A stretch of DNA of 46,464 bases from contig QVQE01000054.1 in the NCBI GenBank assembly GCA_003584865.1, positions 1 through 46,464 of the forward strand. Reading direction: 5' to 3'. The translations under genes and the position numbers were made by a program. The notes beneath the pieces are model-generated. The model ran no database searches. It was given only the letters and a program-made list of their open reading frames with translations, and was not told the DNA's origin. This DNA is from Methylococcales bacterium (GTDB taxonomy: Bacteria > Pseudomonadota > Gammaproteobacteria > Methylococcales > Methylomonadaceae). Numbering within the stretch: position 1 is the first letter of the stretch; the number at the start of each line of letters is the position of its first letter. This document shows, piece by piece, positions 1 through 8,012 of this stretch.

Positions 1-1
1 T

Positions 2-52
2 CGGTTAGAGCAGTTATTTATGGATTTAATTGATACCAGTACGGCAGGCTAA
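2..52 (+). CDS. C-terminal end of an ABC transporter ATPase (partial)
   Basis: Only the last 16 codons are in the window, in frame +2, ending RLEQLFMDLIDTSTAG and a TAA stop. A tail of the form LE-x-x-F-x-x-L is usual at the end of ATPase subunits of ABC-2 type exporters (family knowledge). The next gene is an ABC-2 permease starting six bases later, so this is very probably its ATPase partner. No Walker motifs are in the window, so the assignment rests on the tail and the context. Confidence 0.6.
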   Translation, partial: RLEQLFMDLIDTSTAG

Positions 53-57
53 ACGTT

Positions 58-822
58 ATGAAATATTCTATTGCTTTACGTACCATCATAGTTAAAGAGA
101 TTTTTCGCTTTGTGCGGATTTGGCCGCAGACTTTATTGCCGCCTGCGATTACCACGGCACTGTATTTCCTGATTTTTGGAAAATTGATTGGGGACAGAAT
201 TGGTACCGTCAATGGTGCTACGTATATGGATTATATCGTTCCGGGCGTTATTTTAATGTCGGTCATCAGTCATTCTTACGCCAACGTGGTTTCGTCCTTT
301 TATTCAACTAAATTTCAACGTAACATTGAAGAGTTATTGGTCGCACCCGTACCTAGTTGGGTGATTTTGAGTGGTTATGTCAGTGGTGGCATCATTAGAG
401 GCTTATTGGTCGGCTTAGTGGTGGCTTTAATATCCATGTTATTTGACGAAATTGTCATCAATAACTTAACGATTACCTTATCGGTGGCTGTTCTGACCGC
501 GACTTTATTTTCCTTGGCGGGTTTTATTAATGCCCTATTGGCAGAAAGTTTTGATGACATATCCATTATTCCCAATTTTGTGTTGACCCCATTGAGTTAT
601 TTGGGTGGCGTATTTTACTCTGTTGACATGTTGCCGGGTATTTGGCAAACCCTATCTAAGGGGAATCCTATTCTCTATATGATTAATGCCTTTCGGTTTG
701 GGCTGATCGGTGTGACGGATGTTAATATCGAGTTAGCGTACATCATTACCGGTGGATTTATTGTATTATTGGCATCGCTTAGCTTGCTGTTGCTGCATAA
801 AGGCATTGGAATCAAAAATTAA
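58..822 (+). CDS. ABC-2 type transporter permease (YadH-like)
   Basis: A 254-residue, strongly hydrophobic protein with about six membrane-spanning stretches. It resembles ABC-2 permeases of the YadH/NodJ kind: a cytoplasmic N-terminal helix followed by membrane helices. The conserved late segment SPLSYLGGVFYSVDMLP, then NPILYMINAFRFG, fits the family signature before the last helices. It follows the ATPase stop by five bases, so the two form one exporter operon. The ATG start gives the normal family length (about 250). The substrate cannot be told from sequence; drugs, lipids or polysaccharides are all possible. The gene is intact. Confidence 0.88.
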   Translation: MKYSIALRTIIVKEIFRFVRIWPQTLLPPAITTALYFLIFGKLIGDRIGTVNGATYMDYIVPGVILMSVISHSYANVVSSFYSTKFQRNIEELLVAPVPSWVILSGYVSGGIIRGLLVGLVVALISMLFDEIVINNLTITLSVAVLTATLFSLAGFINALLAESFDDISIIPNFVLTPLSYLGGVFYSVDMLPGIWQTLSKGNPILYMINAFRFGLIGVTDVNIELAYIITGGFIVLLASLSLLLLHKGIGIKN

Positions 823-917
823 AACTCAATTAATGGCTCAAAACGAGTAATTTTTCAGACAAATGCGTAACAAATCGTTATCATGACCCATTTTTTAATT
901 TTAAATAAGGTTTAATC

Positions 918-1397
918 ATGCAAGTTGCTGACAATATGGCGGTTTCTATTCACTACACATTAACGAACGATGAAGGCGAAGTGATTGATAGTTCGGTAGG
1001 TGGTGAGGCATTAGTTTTTTTACAGGGCGCTGGTAATATAATCTCTGGTCTGGAATATGCGTTAGTTGGTAAGACAGTAGGTGACAAACTCAATGTGCGT
1101 ATTCCGCCAGAAGAAGCGTATGGTGAGTTAGTTGATGACATGATTGATGTTATTTCCAGAGAGATGTTTGAAGGCATTGATGAAATCGAAGTGGGTATGC
1201 AGTTTCATGCCGACGTCAGTTCAGGCCCAGGTATTGTGACTGTGGTTAGTATTGATGGCGATAATATTACTATTGATGGTAATCACCCTTTAGCGGGTGT
1301 GGCCTTGACATTTGATGTTGAAGTGGTTGATGTAAGACCCGCAACAGCAGAAGAGTTATCTCATGGCCATATACATGGCGCGGGCTGCCATCATTAA
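918..1397 (+). CDS. slyD: FKBP-type peptidyl-prolyl isomerase, SlyD family
   Basis: A 159-residue cytoplasmic prolyl isomerase and chaperone. The N-terminal FKBP half shows VSIHYTLTNDEGEVIDSS and the GAGNIISGLEYALVGKTVGDK segment. It is interrupted by the insert-in-flap chaperone domain (PPEEAYGELVDDMIDVISR onward), as is standard for SlyD. The tail is short and His/Cys rich (HGHIHGAGCHH), a reduced form of the metal-binding tail of E. coli SlyD, which delivers nickel for hydrogenase maturation. An AAGG ribosome site lies seven bases before the ATG. It appears monocistronic, with an inverted repeat about 25 bases after the stop. Confidence 0.9.
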   Translation: MQVADNMAVSIHYTLTNDEGEVIDSSVGGEALVFLQGAGNIISGLEYALVGKTVGDKLNVRIPPEEAYGELVDDMIDVISREMFEGIDEIEVGMQFHADVSSGPGIVTVVSIDGDNITIDGNHPLAGVALTFDVEVVDVRPATAEELSHGHIHGAGCHH

Positions 1398-1420
1398 TTC
1401 AGTTTAACCGGTCTTCGTTT

Positions 1421-1483
1421 AATTGGAGTAAAATAGCTTTAGCTGTTTTTACAGCTAATAGCTGAAGCTATTGCACTCCAATT
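1421..1483. repeat. Nested inverted-repeat element after slyD
   Basis: Outer arms AATTGGAGTAAAATAGCT (1421-1438) and AGCTATTGCACTCCAATT (1466-1483) are complementary over 18 bases with two mismatches. An inner pair, TAGCTGT (1440-1446) and ACAGCTA (1451-1457), forms a second stem. The whole folds as a long cruciform or hairpin. It could end slyD transcription, but there is only a short T-run (TTTT) after it. The size and symmetry also fit a REP- or MITE-like interspersed palindrome. It also holds the frame end of the decayed gene on the reverse strand. Confidence 0.65.
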
Positions 1484-1821
1484 TTACAAGCACCTGAACG
1501 AAATTATCTTTATTACAATGGTATCCGTTAGCATCCAGATTATTGCCCGAAAAAGTGATAGGTGAGCCGTCGATACTGATTTGTACAAGGTATTTACCCC
1601 AGCACTGGCCCTTCTAAGCGGTTGGCTTGCGCTTATAACGATTGTCCTGGCGCTTAGAGGGAATGCGGTGAAGGTTCGGGTTGTTTAGGCGGTAGTGTAA
1701 GTTGACGCGTTGACAGTCTGGGTTAATGCGGTCGGAGGTTTAGGTTCTGCAGCCAGTGTTCGAGGGATAGCGCCCGCAGTTCGAGGGGCTGCGCTAATGC
1801 TTGTAGGGAAGGCACTAACAT
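1455..1821 (-). pseudogene. Decayed reading frame of unknown family
   Basis: On the reverse strand an ATG directly follows the stop of the upstream remnant (TAAATG). It opens MLVPSLQALAQPLELRALSL and stops after about 32 codons. Protein-like sequence then continues in another frame (RVNLHYRLNNPNLHRIPSKR) and in a third (KYLVQISIDGSPITFSGNNL), ending inside the palindrome. Three successive frames with sensible residue composition suggest a gene broken by at least two frameshifts. I do not recognise the family. It could instead be chance open frames in non-coding DNA. Confidence 0.4.
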
Positions 1822-2004
1822 TTAAAATCTGACACGAATGTTCTCAGTGCTTGCGCCGGGAGTGTTAATCCTACCGCCCAGACTATTAATGCTTGTGCTT
1901 AAAGTCTGGCTGATCTTTTTAGGATCTTCGGCAGTTTCATAGAGACCCTCAGTGTTCTTCTTAACACCTTCAGCCGTTCCCTTGATCCGATGTTCCGCAC
2001 CCTG
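1822..2004 (-). pseudogene. 5'-truncated gene remnant, unknown family
   Basis: About 60 open codons on the reverse strand, following an in-frame TAG and with no usable start codon. The frame includes VKKNTEGLYETAEDPKKISQ and ends NIRVRF then TAA. Its composition is protein-like, with a charged, helix-forming middle and a Ser/Gly/Asn end. The next remnant starts at the adjacent base, so the two were probably neighbours in one operon. The front of the gene is missing; the roughly 170 bases before it, up to the CHAD gene, contain nothing I can recognise. Confidence 0.4.
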
Positions 2005-2175
2005 CTACACTCGGATTAGCGTATAAGAGAACATAACGCTCACTGAGTAAGTTAAGCCGTTGAGGGTGGTAAATATAGCAGTTCAGAACGACGTTCCGGT
2101 AACTTCGGCTTAACTGAAATAGTTGTCTGTCGGGGACGCTGTATGGGGAGACGTTTTGTCGTGAAAACGGATGCT

Positions 2176-3699
2176 TTACTCTTTAATGGTCAAAAGTCTT
2201 TTGAAGGTCAATTGATTATCGATATGACTGAACGTTTGAAACTTTACTGAAAAGTCTTTACGCGCTTTCTCTTTTAAACCATCCAGGTTTTGTATTAATA
2301 CGCCCATCGCTAAAAAAGTATTGGCAGATATTTTTTTGTTTAGCATTTCTTCGCTGAACAATTTCAATGTGTTTTCCTGAACCGCATAATCCTGAAAATT
2401 ACCCAACACTTCTTGTAGACCTTTTAGATTTGTAATGAAATGTTTAACCGAATTTTCTGGATACAGGCTTTGAAAAAATTCCATTAAGTAGCGTAATTTT
2501 TTACACGACTTTCTTAAATCATGCAGTGCTTCACTGGGTGATTTCTCATTGATTTTATTACCCTGTTTTAAAATACGCTGATAGCTTTTTAATAGCCTGC
2601 TATTGGCGAATTGCTCTATGGTCAGGTTGGCATTAGGTTCAGTGGGTTTAATAGGGGCTTGTTCTTTTAGGTAGTCTTTCCACTCAGATAGAATCGATAA
2701 GTACTGAATTGAGCTGAGTTTTTTGGCAAGTTCTTTTTGAGCTTTTTGTTGTTTGAGTAAAAGGAAGTCGTAAAGTGGATCAAGATCATCTCGGATAGAG
2801 AGAGGAAGACTCTTTTTGTAGCTAGCAAAATTTAACAAATAAACATCCAAATCTCTGGTGGGGCTGGTTATTTGCCCTAACCAGGAAAAGAAATCCGCAT
2901 AATGGGCGCTCATTTTATCGGGTATAACCCCTTTAAATTGACTGAGTCCGGCGCGTGTTCTACGAACAGCAACTCTAAAATCATGTAGAAATTCACTATC
3001 AATATCGGCAATAGCGCCTTGTTCATTGTCTTTTATAGCTTTTAAAAGATGGCTATAGATATATTTAATCGCAATGTCAGCACGCATATCAGGGTCTAGA
3101 TTGATATTGATTTTTGATGAGTAGTCGTTGGGTTTTCTTCCCTGTAGTTTTAACGTACTACCCAGTAACGATTTATTGGTGGCTGTTAACTCTAGTTTTG
3201 TGGTTATAACCGAAATGATGCGCTCTGTGGTTTTTTCGTAGCCCTTAACAGGGAGTAAGATGACCCGATTATTTAATAGCTCATGATCTTCGATCATTAA
3301 GCGGAGTAAGGTTTTTTTATCTTTATTTAAAACGTTTAGATCAAGTTTTTCATAATCAAGATTGCACATCGGTAATAAAGCACGCATCTCCAATAGAGGA
3401 GCCAGCAGATTATAAATCTCTTCAGAGTGGAATTGTTTACTGAATTTTGGAACTTCTTTGAGTTCTGTACTGGCAATAACAAGGTTATTTTCGATGTCTC
3501 TAATCAGTAGTACGGATTCCGATTTTGAGCGATTGAATTCACAGGTTATGTTGTTTTTGTAAAGTCTCCAGTCAAAGCTGTCGTAATAAGTTTTCAGTGT
3601 ATATTGTCTTGAAACAACTTCGATATCCACTTTATCGCTTAATTTTGAAATAAATTTTTCACTGGTTAAGTTTGATGGGAAATTAAACTGTAAGGACAT
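2176..3699 (-). CDS. CYTH-like/CHAD domain protein
   Basis: A 507-residue cytoplasmic protein. The first ~190 residues look like a divergent CYTH (triphosphate tunnel) domain: RQYTLKTYYDSFDWRLYKN resembles the family's Y-x-DT-x-x-x-L strand, but the ExExK start motif is not clear, so catalytic activity is doubtful. From about residue 205 to the end is a CHAD domain, a His/Arg-rich helical domain that binds polyphosphate. Segments such as FLHDFRVAVRRTRAGLSQFK and ALHDLRKSCKKLRYLMEFF are its typical H-D-x-R-V/K-x-x-R-R helices. It diverges from a SixA-type phosphatase and lies beside the pst operon, which suits a role in phosphate or polyphosphate physiology (inference). Confidence 0.8.
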   Translation of the reverse strand: MSLQFNFPSNLTSEKFISKLSDKVDIEVVSRQYTLKTYYDSFDWRLYKNNITCEFNRSKSESVLLIRDIENNLVIASTELKEVPKFSKQFHSEEIYNLLAPLLEMRALLPMCNLDYEKLDLNVLNKDKKTLLRLMIEDHELLNNRVILLPVKGYEKTTERIISVITTKLELTATNKSLLGSTLKLQGRKPNDYSSKININLDPDMRADIAIKYIYSHLLKAIKDNEQGAIADIDSEFLHDFRVAVRRTRAGLSQFKGVIPDKMSAHYADFFSWLGQITSPTRDLDVYLLNFASYKKSLPLSIRDDLDPLYDFLLLKQQKAQKELAKKLSSIQYLSILSEWKDYLKEQAPIKPTEPNANLTIEQFANSRLLKSYQRILKQGNKINEKSPSEALHDLRKSCKKLRYLMEFFQSLYPENSVKHFITNLKGLQEVLGNFQDYAVQENTLKLFSEEMLNKKISANTFLAMGVLIQNLDGLKEKARKDFSVKFQTFSHIDNQLTFKRLLTIKE

Positions 3700-3843
3700 A
3701 TATGGACAAAAAGACTTTGAAAAGATGGAAAATCCTAGGTATTTTAATCATTTAATATTAATATTTAATGACAGTGTAACAATTACTCGTTATGTTAACA
3801 GCTTTTATCAATAGTTCAGAATAATATAAGGACGGTATTCGTA

Positions 3844-4362
3844 ATGAGTAGAGAGTTATGGTTATTAAGGCATGGCAAATCTGATCGTGATCTTGCCGTC
3901 GATGATTTTGATAGGCCGTTGAAAAAGAGAGGTAAGCAGGCTGTTCAGCGAGTTGGATTATGGTTGCTAAAAGAAAGTCTAACGCCTGATTATTTTTTAA
4001 GTTCACCCGCAAAACGAGCTATTTCGACAGCAAAAATAGTCCATAAAATAATTGCCAATGACTCATTGCCAATTATTCAGGATAAGCGTTTATATCAAGA
4101 GGGTTTTGAGCGTTTAAAAACGGTGTTATCTGAGTGTTCGATCGAAAATAAGCAGGTATTACTGGTCGGGCATAATCCTGAACTTGAGGACTTGCTTATT
4201 TATTTGGTTGGTGCCAGTCATTTGCCGGATACCGACAAGTTATTGCCGACAGCAACGTTGGTTAGATTAAAAATGCCAGAGGATTGGATTTATTTAGACG
4301 CGGGTTGTGCCACGCTTTTATCGATGACTTACGCTAAATTACTTCCCGAAGAAGTTATTTGA
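3844..4362 (+). CDS. sixA: Phosphohistidine phosphatase, SixA type
   Basis: A 172-residue histidine-phosphatase-superfamily protein. The catalytic LLRHGKSDRD motif is at residues 8-17, the second arginine region is SSPAKRAISTA near residue 55, and the second catalytic histidine is in VLLVGHNPELEDLL near residue 108. SixA proteins remove phosphate from histidine in phosphorelay or PTS proteins. The size fits (E. coli SixA is 161). An AAGGA lies before the ATG at a longish spacing. It diverges from the CHAD gene with 144 bases between, a pairing seen in other bacteria. The in vivo target is unknown. Confidence 0.82.
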   Translation: MSRELWLLRHGKSDRDLAVDDFDRPLKKRGKQAVQRVGLWLLKESLTPDYFLSSPAKRAISTAKIVHKIIANDSLPIIQDKRLYQEGFERLKTVLSECSIENKQVLLVGHNPELEDLLIYLVGASHLPDTDKLLPTATLVRLKMPEDWIYLDAGCATLLSMTYAKLLPEEVI

Positions 4363-4409
4363 TCATAAATTGTATTTTTCTTTCTAAAAAGAAAGGCAAG
4401 ATTATGGTG

Positions 4410-4465
4410 CTGTCATAATCATGTCATATAATGTTCATATTCTTGTTACGTTGACTATACATAAT
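4410..4465 (+). promoter_or_regulatory. Pho-box array and promoter of pstS
   Basis: CTGTCATAATCATGTCAT at 4410-4427 matches 15 of 18 positions of the gammaproteobacterial PHO-box consensus. Half-sites TGTCATA (4411), TGTCATA (4422), TGTTCAT (4433) and TGTTACG (4444) recur every 11 bases, one helical turn apart, as expected for tandem PhoB dimers. A -10-like CATAAT sits at 4460-4465, at a suitable distance after the last repeat in place of a -35 box. This indicates PhoB control of the pst operon under phosphate starvation (inference from the motif; no phoB is in the window). Confidence 0.82.
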
Positions 4466-4493
4466 AGCTTTAAAATAATTAACTAGGGATTCT

Positions 4494-5480
4494 ATGATGA
4501 AATTTTCTTATAAAACAAAATCGCTGATTGCAGCGATGGGATTCGCAACTGTTGCATTGGTTAGTGGAACTGCAAGTGCCGTACAATCTGTTGATGCCAA
4601 TCTACCCACTTATCAAAAAGCAGCGGGTATTGCTGGTAACCTATCTAGTGTAGGATCGGATACGCTGGCAAACTTGATGACGCTCTGGGCTGAAGAGTTT
4701 AACCGTGAATATCCCAATGTTAATGTACAAATTCAGGCGGCAGGCTCTTCTACTGCGCCACCAGCCTTAACAGAAGGCACTTCAAATCTTGGACCTATGA
4801 GTCGTGAGATGAAGGATGATGAGTTAGAAGCCTTTGAAGATAAGTACGGTTATAAACCAACCGCAGTGCCAGTTGCTATTGATGCGTTGGCGGTATTGGT
4901 TAACAAGGATAACCCAATCAAAGGTCTGACCATTCCTCAGGTGGATGCCATATTTTCGTCTACTTTAAAATGTGGAAATCCTGCTGATATTACCACATGG
5001 GGTGAAGCGGGCGTGGCTGCCTGGGGTTCAAAAAGTATTCAGTTGTATGGACGTAACTCAGTATCAGGTACTTATGGATACTTTAAAGAAAACGCTTTAT
5101 GTAAAGGTGATTTCAAAAGCAACGTAAATGAGCAACCTGGTTCAGCTTCAGTTGTTCAATCAGTGACTTCATCTCAAAATGGTGTGGGTTATTCGGGTAT
5201 GGGTTACACCACGTCTGGAGTACGTATGGTGCCTTTAGCTAAAAAAGAAGGTCAACCGTTCGTCGAAGCTAAACCTGAGAATGCTTTAAATGGCACTTAT
5301 CCATTAACTAGATACTTATATGTTTATGTTAATAAAAAGCCAAACCAACCTTTAGCCCCTTTAGAAAACGAGTTTCTAAAAATGGTATTATCTAAATCAG
5401 GTCAGCAAGTTGTAATAAAAGATGGCTATATTCCATTGCCTGCTAAGGTGGTTGAAAAGGTTCTGACTACTTTAAAGTAG
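4494..5480 (+). CDS. pstS: Periplasmic phosphate-binding protein PstS
   Basis: The substrate-binding subunit of the high-affinity phosphate ABC transporter. A 328-residue protein with a signal peptide; cleavage is likely after GTASA near residue 29. The mature part has the family features: [17 protein letters not shown], then [24 protein letters not shown] with the phosphate-binding Ser/Thr loop, and [12 protein letters not shown] for the second loop. An AGGGA lies four bases before this ATG and seven before a second in-frame ATG at 4497, so 4497 may be the true start. It is led by the Pho-box array and followed by a terminator that should keep its expression above the rest of the operon. Confidence 0.93.
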   Translation: MMKFSYKTKSLIAAMGFATVALVSGTASAVQSVDANLPTYQKAAGIAGNLSSVGSDTLANLMTLWAEEFNREYPNVNVQIQAAGSSTAPPALTEGTSNLGPMSREMKDDELEAFEDKYGYKPTAVPVAIDALAVLVNKDNPIKGLTIPQVDAIFSSTLKCGNPADITTWGEAGVAAWGSKSIQLYGRNSVSGTYGYFKENALCKGDFKSNVNEQPGSASVVQSVTSSQNGVGYSGMGYTTSGVRMVPLAKKEGQPFVEAKPENALNGTYPLTRYLYVYVNKKPNQPLAPLENEFLKMVLSKSGQQVVIKDGYIPLPAKVVEKVLTTLK

Positions 5481-5534
5481 TTCGACTAAAAAGGAATCAA
5501 GAGTTGTACATGGATGTATCGATAAGTAAATTAT

Positions 5535-5580
5535 TCTATATTAACATAGCCTTTTTCATCTAAGTAAACGTTAATATAGA
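5535..5580 (+). repeat. 11-bp inverted repeat in the pstS-pstC gap
   Basis: TCTATATTAAC (5535-5545) and GTTAATATAGA (5570-5580) are perfect complements with a 24-base loop. It lies just before the intrinsic terminator. It may stabilise the 3' end of pstS mRNA or mark an RNA processing point (inference). An operator is also possible, since the arms are AT-rich and symmetric. Confidence 0.55.
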
Positions 5581-5585
5581 CTGAA

Positions 5586-5627
5586 GTGACCAAGATTTAG
5601 AATTATAGGTCTTGGTCGCTTTTTTTT
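5586..5627 (+). terminator. Intrinsic terminator between pstS and pstC
   Basis: The arms GTGACCAAGA and TCTTGGTCGC form a 10-bp stem with one G-T wobble, followed directly by eight Ts. It sits between pstS and the permease genes of the same operon. It would act as a partial terminator that lets abundant pstS transcripts form while fewer read through into pstCAB-phoU. Confidence 0.85.
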
Positions 5628-5671
5628 GTGAGAGTTATATCATTGTCACATTTCAACTTTAGAATCTCTGC

Positions 5672-7951
5672 ATGTCTAAAATAAACATACCAACTAAATC
5701 TTCTTTAGCCCTTAATAATTCAACTGGAGGGGTTCATGAACGCTGGCGACTTATCAAAGATGCGGTGGCTCGTTATGGTGTTATCGTGGGGGGGCTGGGG
5801 GTTATCTTTGCTATTGTATTGATATTCTTCTATTTGTTGTATGTGGTCTATCCCTTATTCATTTCGGCAACCGCTCAAGCAGTGAGTCAGTATGATGTGC
5901 CTGAGTCTGCACAGGGAAAAACGGTTTTATTAGGTATAGAAGAGCAAAACGAAGTTGGCGTTCGATTCACTGACAGTGGGCAGGTTATCTTCTTTTCAGT
6001 AGAGACCGGTAAAACGATTTTAAATCAAACGATTAAAATCCCAGAGGGAACTAAAGTCGTTAGTTTTTCACAGGGTAGTCCGAATAATGAAGGTGCTGTG
6101 ATTTACGGTTTGTCCAATGGTAAGGCGGTTATCGTTAGGCATCAATATAAAGTGACTTATCCTGACAATATTCGGTTAATTACGCCGTCAATTGATTATC
6201 CTATGGGCGAAGAGCCTATCGTCATCAATGAGTCAGGGGCTGCACTAGACAAAGTTGCCGTGATCATCGGCGAAAAAACAAGTGCGATTGTTGCTAAAAC
6301 CGCCGATAAAATTCATTTAAGTGCTTTTATAAAAGAAAAAACCTTATTTGCTGATGAAGCCACCGTCACTCGTACAGATGCGACGCTAGATTATTCGGCT
6401 ACAGAGGTTGCCGATATATTAATCGATAAAGAGGGTCATAATCTCTATCTAATCAATAAGAACGGTCAATTAGGTTTATTTGATATGGCTGATAAAACGG
6501 CTCCTGCTTTAATATATCAGCAAAATGTCATTGAGGTGGGTCAAGTAGTCACAAGCAGTGCCTTTTTAAATGGCGATCTTTCATTAATGATAGGTGATTC
6601 CAGTGGTTTAGTCTCTCAATGGAGTAAAGTGCGGGATAAACTGAATCACTTTGCAATGCAAAAGATCCGAGTCTTTAAAGTGTCAGATAAAGCGGTTGTT
6701 ACCATTAATCCAGAACAACGTCGTAAAGGTTTTATGACCTTGGATGCAACTGGACATTTAGGGGTTTATCATACAACTTCTGAAAGAAAAATGATTGATG
6801 AACCTATGGTAGATTCAACTCCCGTTGCAGCCGCCATATCACCACGCGCTAATGCCTTATTAGTCGAAGCAGAGAATGGTAAAATTAATTACTGGACTTT
6901 GGATAATAAGCACCCCGAGGTCTCTATACGTTCTTTATGGCAAGAAGTCTGGTATGAAAGTTATCCAAAGCCGGATTATATTTGGCAGTCATCTTCCGCT
7001 AACAGTGACTTTGAGCCTAAATACAGTTTAACACCTTTAGTTTTTGGTACGCTTAAAGCGGCTTTCTACGCGATGCTAGTGGCTATGCCATTAGCATTGA
7101 TGGGGGCTATTTATACGGCCTATTTTATGACGCCAAAAATGCGTCAATACGTTAAGCCCACTATTGAATTAATGGGCGCGTTACCGACGGTTATTCTGGG
7201 GTTTCTTGCCGGATTATGGTTAGCACCGGTGATTGAAGAACACCTCGCTGGCTTATTTGCTTTGTTCCTTATAGTGCCTTTAAGTGTGATGCTGTTTGCT
7301 TATGCCTGGCAGTTTTTTCCTAAAGCGCTGTTGCAAAATATACCAGAAGGCTGGGAATCTGCCATATTAATCCCCGTTATTATATTAAGCGCCTGGTTTG
7401 CTTTTACCGTGAGTGTGCCTTTGGAAGCCTTCTTATTTCATGGCACCTTGCGTGATTGGTTTAAAACAGAGTTGGGTATCGGTTATGACCAGCGCAACGC
7501 CTTAGTGGTGGGTATTGCCATGGGGTTTGCAGTGATCCCTACTATATATTCTATTGCCGAAGATGCTATCTTTAGTGTGCCTAAACATTTAACAGTGGGT
7601 TCCTTAGCCTTAGGGGCTACTACTTGGCAAACAATGACTAAGGTTGTCTTATTGACGGCTAGTCCGGGTATTTTTTCAGCGGTAATGATTGGTCTAGGGC
7701 GTGCTGTGGGTGAAACCATGATTGTGTTAATGGCGACAGGGAATACGCCAGTGATGGATTTAAGTATCTTCCAGGGCTTACGTACTTTAGCTGCTAATAT
7801 TGCCGTAGAAATGCCTGAATCAGCGGTTGATAGTACACATTATCGGGTGTTATTTTTGGCGGCTTTGGTGTTGTTTTTGTTTACCTTTGTTTTTAATACC
7901 CTGGCTGAAATTATTCGTCAGCGCTTACGCGAAAAATACAGTTCATTATGA
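5672..7951 (+). CDS. pstC: Phosphate ABC transporter permease PstC (large form)
   Basis: A 759-residue inner-membrane subunit. One membrane helix lies near residues 36-60. A soluble, β-rich domain of about 380 residues follows, predicted to be periplasmic, and then the canonical permease core (about 460-759). The core shows ELMGALPTVILGFLAGLW and the EAA-type loop LTVGSLALGATTWQTMTKVV. E. coli PstC is only 319 residues; the large inserted domain is known from Pseudomonas and Vibrio forms, so this is a family variant, not a fusion artefact. It is cotranscribed with pstA, 61 bases apart. No strong ribosome site is visible, but the ATG is the natural family start. Confidence 0.9.
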   Translation: MSKINIPTKSSLALNNSTGGVHERWRLIKDAVARYGVIVGGLGVIFAIVLIFFYLLYVVYPLFISATAQAVSQYDVPESAQGKTVLLGIEEQNEVGVRFTDSGQVIFFSVETGKTILNQTIKIPEGTKVVSFSQGSPNNEGAVIYGLSNGKAVIVRHQYKVTYPDNIRLITPSIDYPMGEEPIVINESGAALDKVAVIIGEKTSAIVAKTADKIHLSAFIKEKTLFADEATVTRTDATLDYSATEVADILIDKEGHNLYLINKNGQLGLFDMADKTAPALIYQQNVIEVGQVVTSSAFLNGDLSLMIGDSSGLVSQWSKVRDKLNHFAMQKIRVFKVSDKAVVTINPEQRRKGFMTLDATGHLGVYHTTSERKMIDEPMVDSTPVAAAISPRANALLVEAENGKINYWTLDNKHPEVSIRSLWQEVWYESYPKPDYIWQSSSANSDFEPKYSLTPLVFGTLKAAFYAMLVAMPLALMGAIYTAYFMTPKMRQYVKPTIELMGALPTVILGFLAGLWLAPVIEEHLAGLFALFLIVPLSVMLFAYAWQFFPKALLQNIPEGWESAILIPVIILSAWFAFTVSVPLEAFLFHGTLRDWFKTELGIGYDQRNALVVGIAMGFAVIPTIYSIAEDAIFSVPKHLTVGSLALGATTWQTMTKVVLLTASPGIFSAVMIGLGRAVGETMIVLMATGNTPVMDLSIFQGLRTLAANIAVEMPESAVDSTHYRVLFLAALVLFLFTFVFNTLAEIIRQRLREKYSSL

Positions 7952-8012
7952 TGAATATTAACGTTTTTGAGTATTTACGCGAAACATATAACTTATAAAA
8001 GTATAACTTATT

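Noticed and set aside
3758-4012. Reverse ORF over the sixA start and a CTGTCAT-like half-site at 3768-3774 as a Pho box for the CHAD gene
   Set aside because: The ORF is a shadow of sixA. The half-site has no partner 11 bases away, so Pho control of the CHAD gene cannot be claimed.
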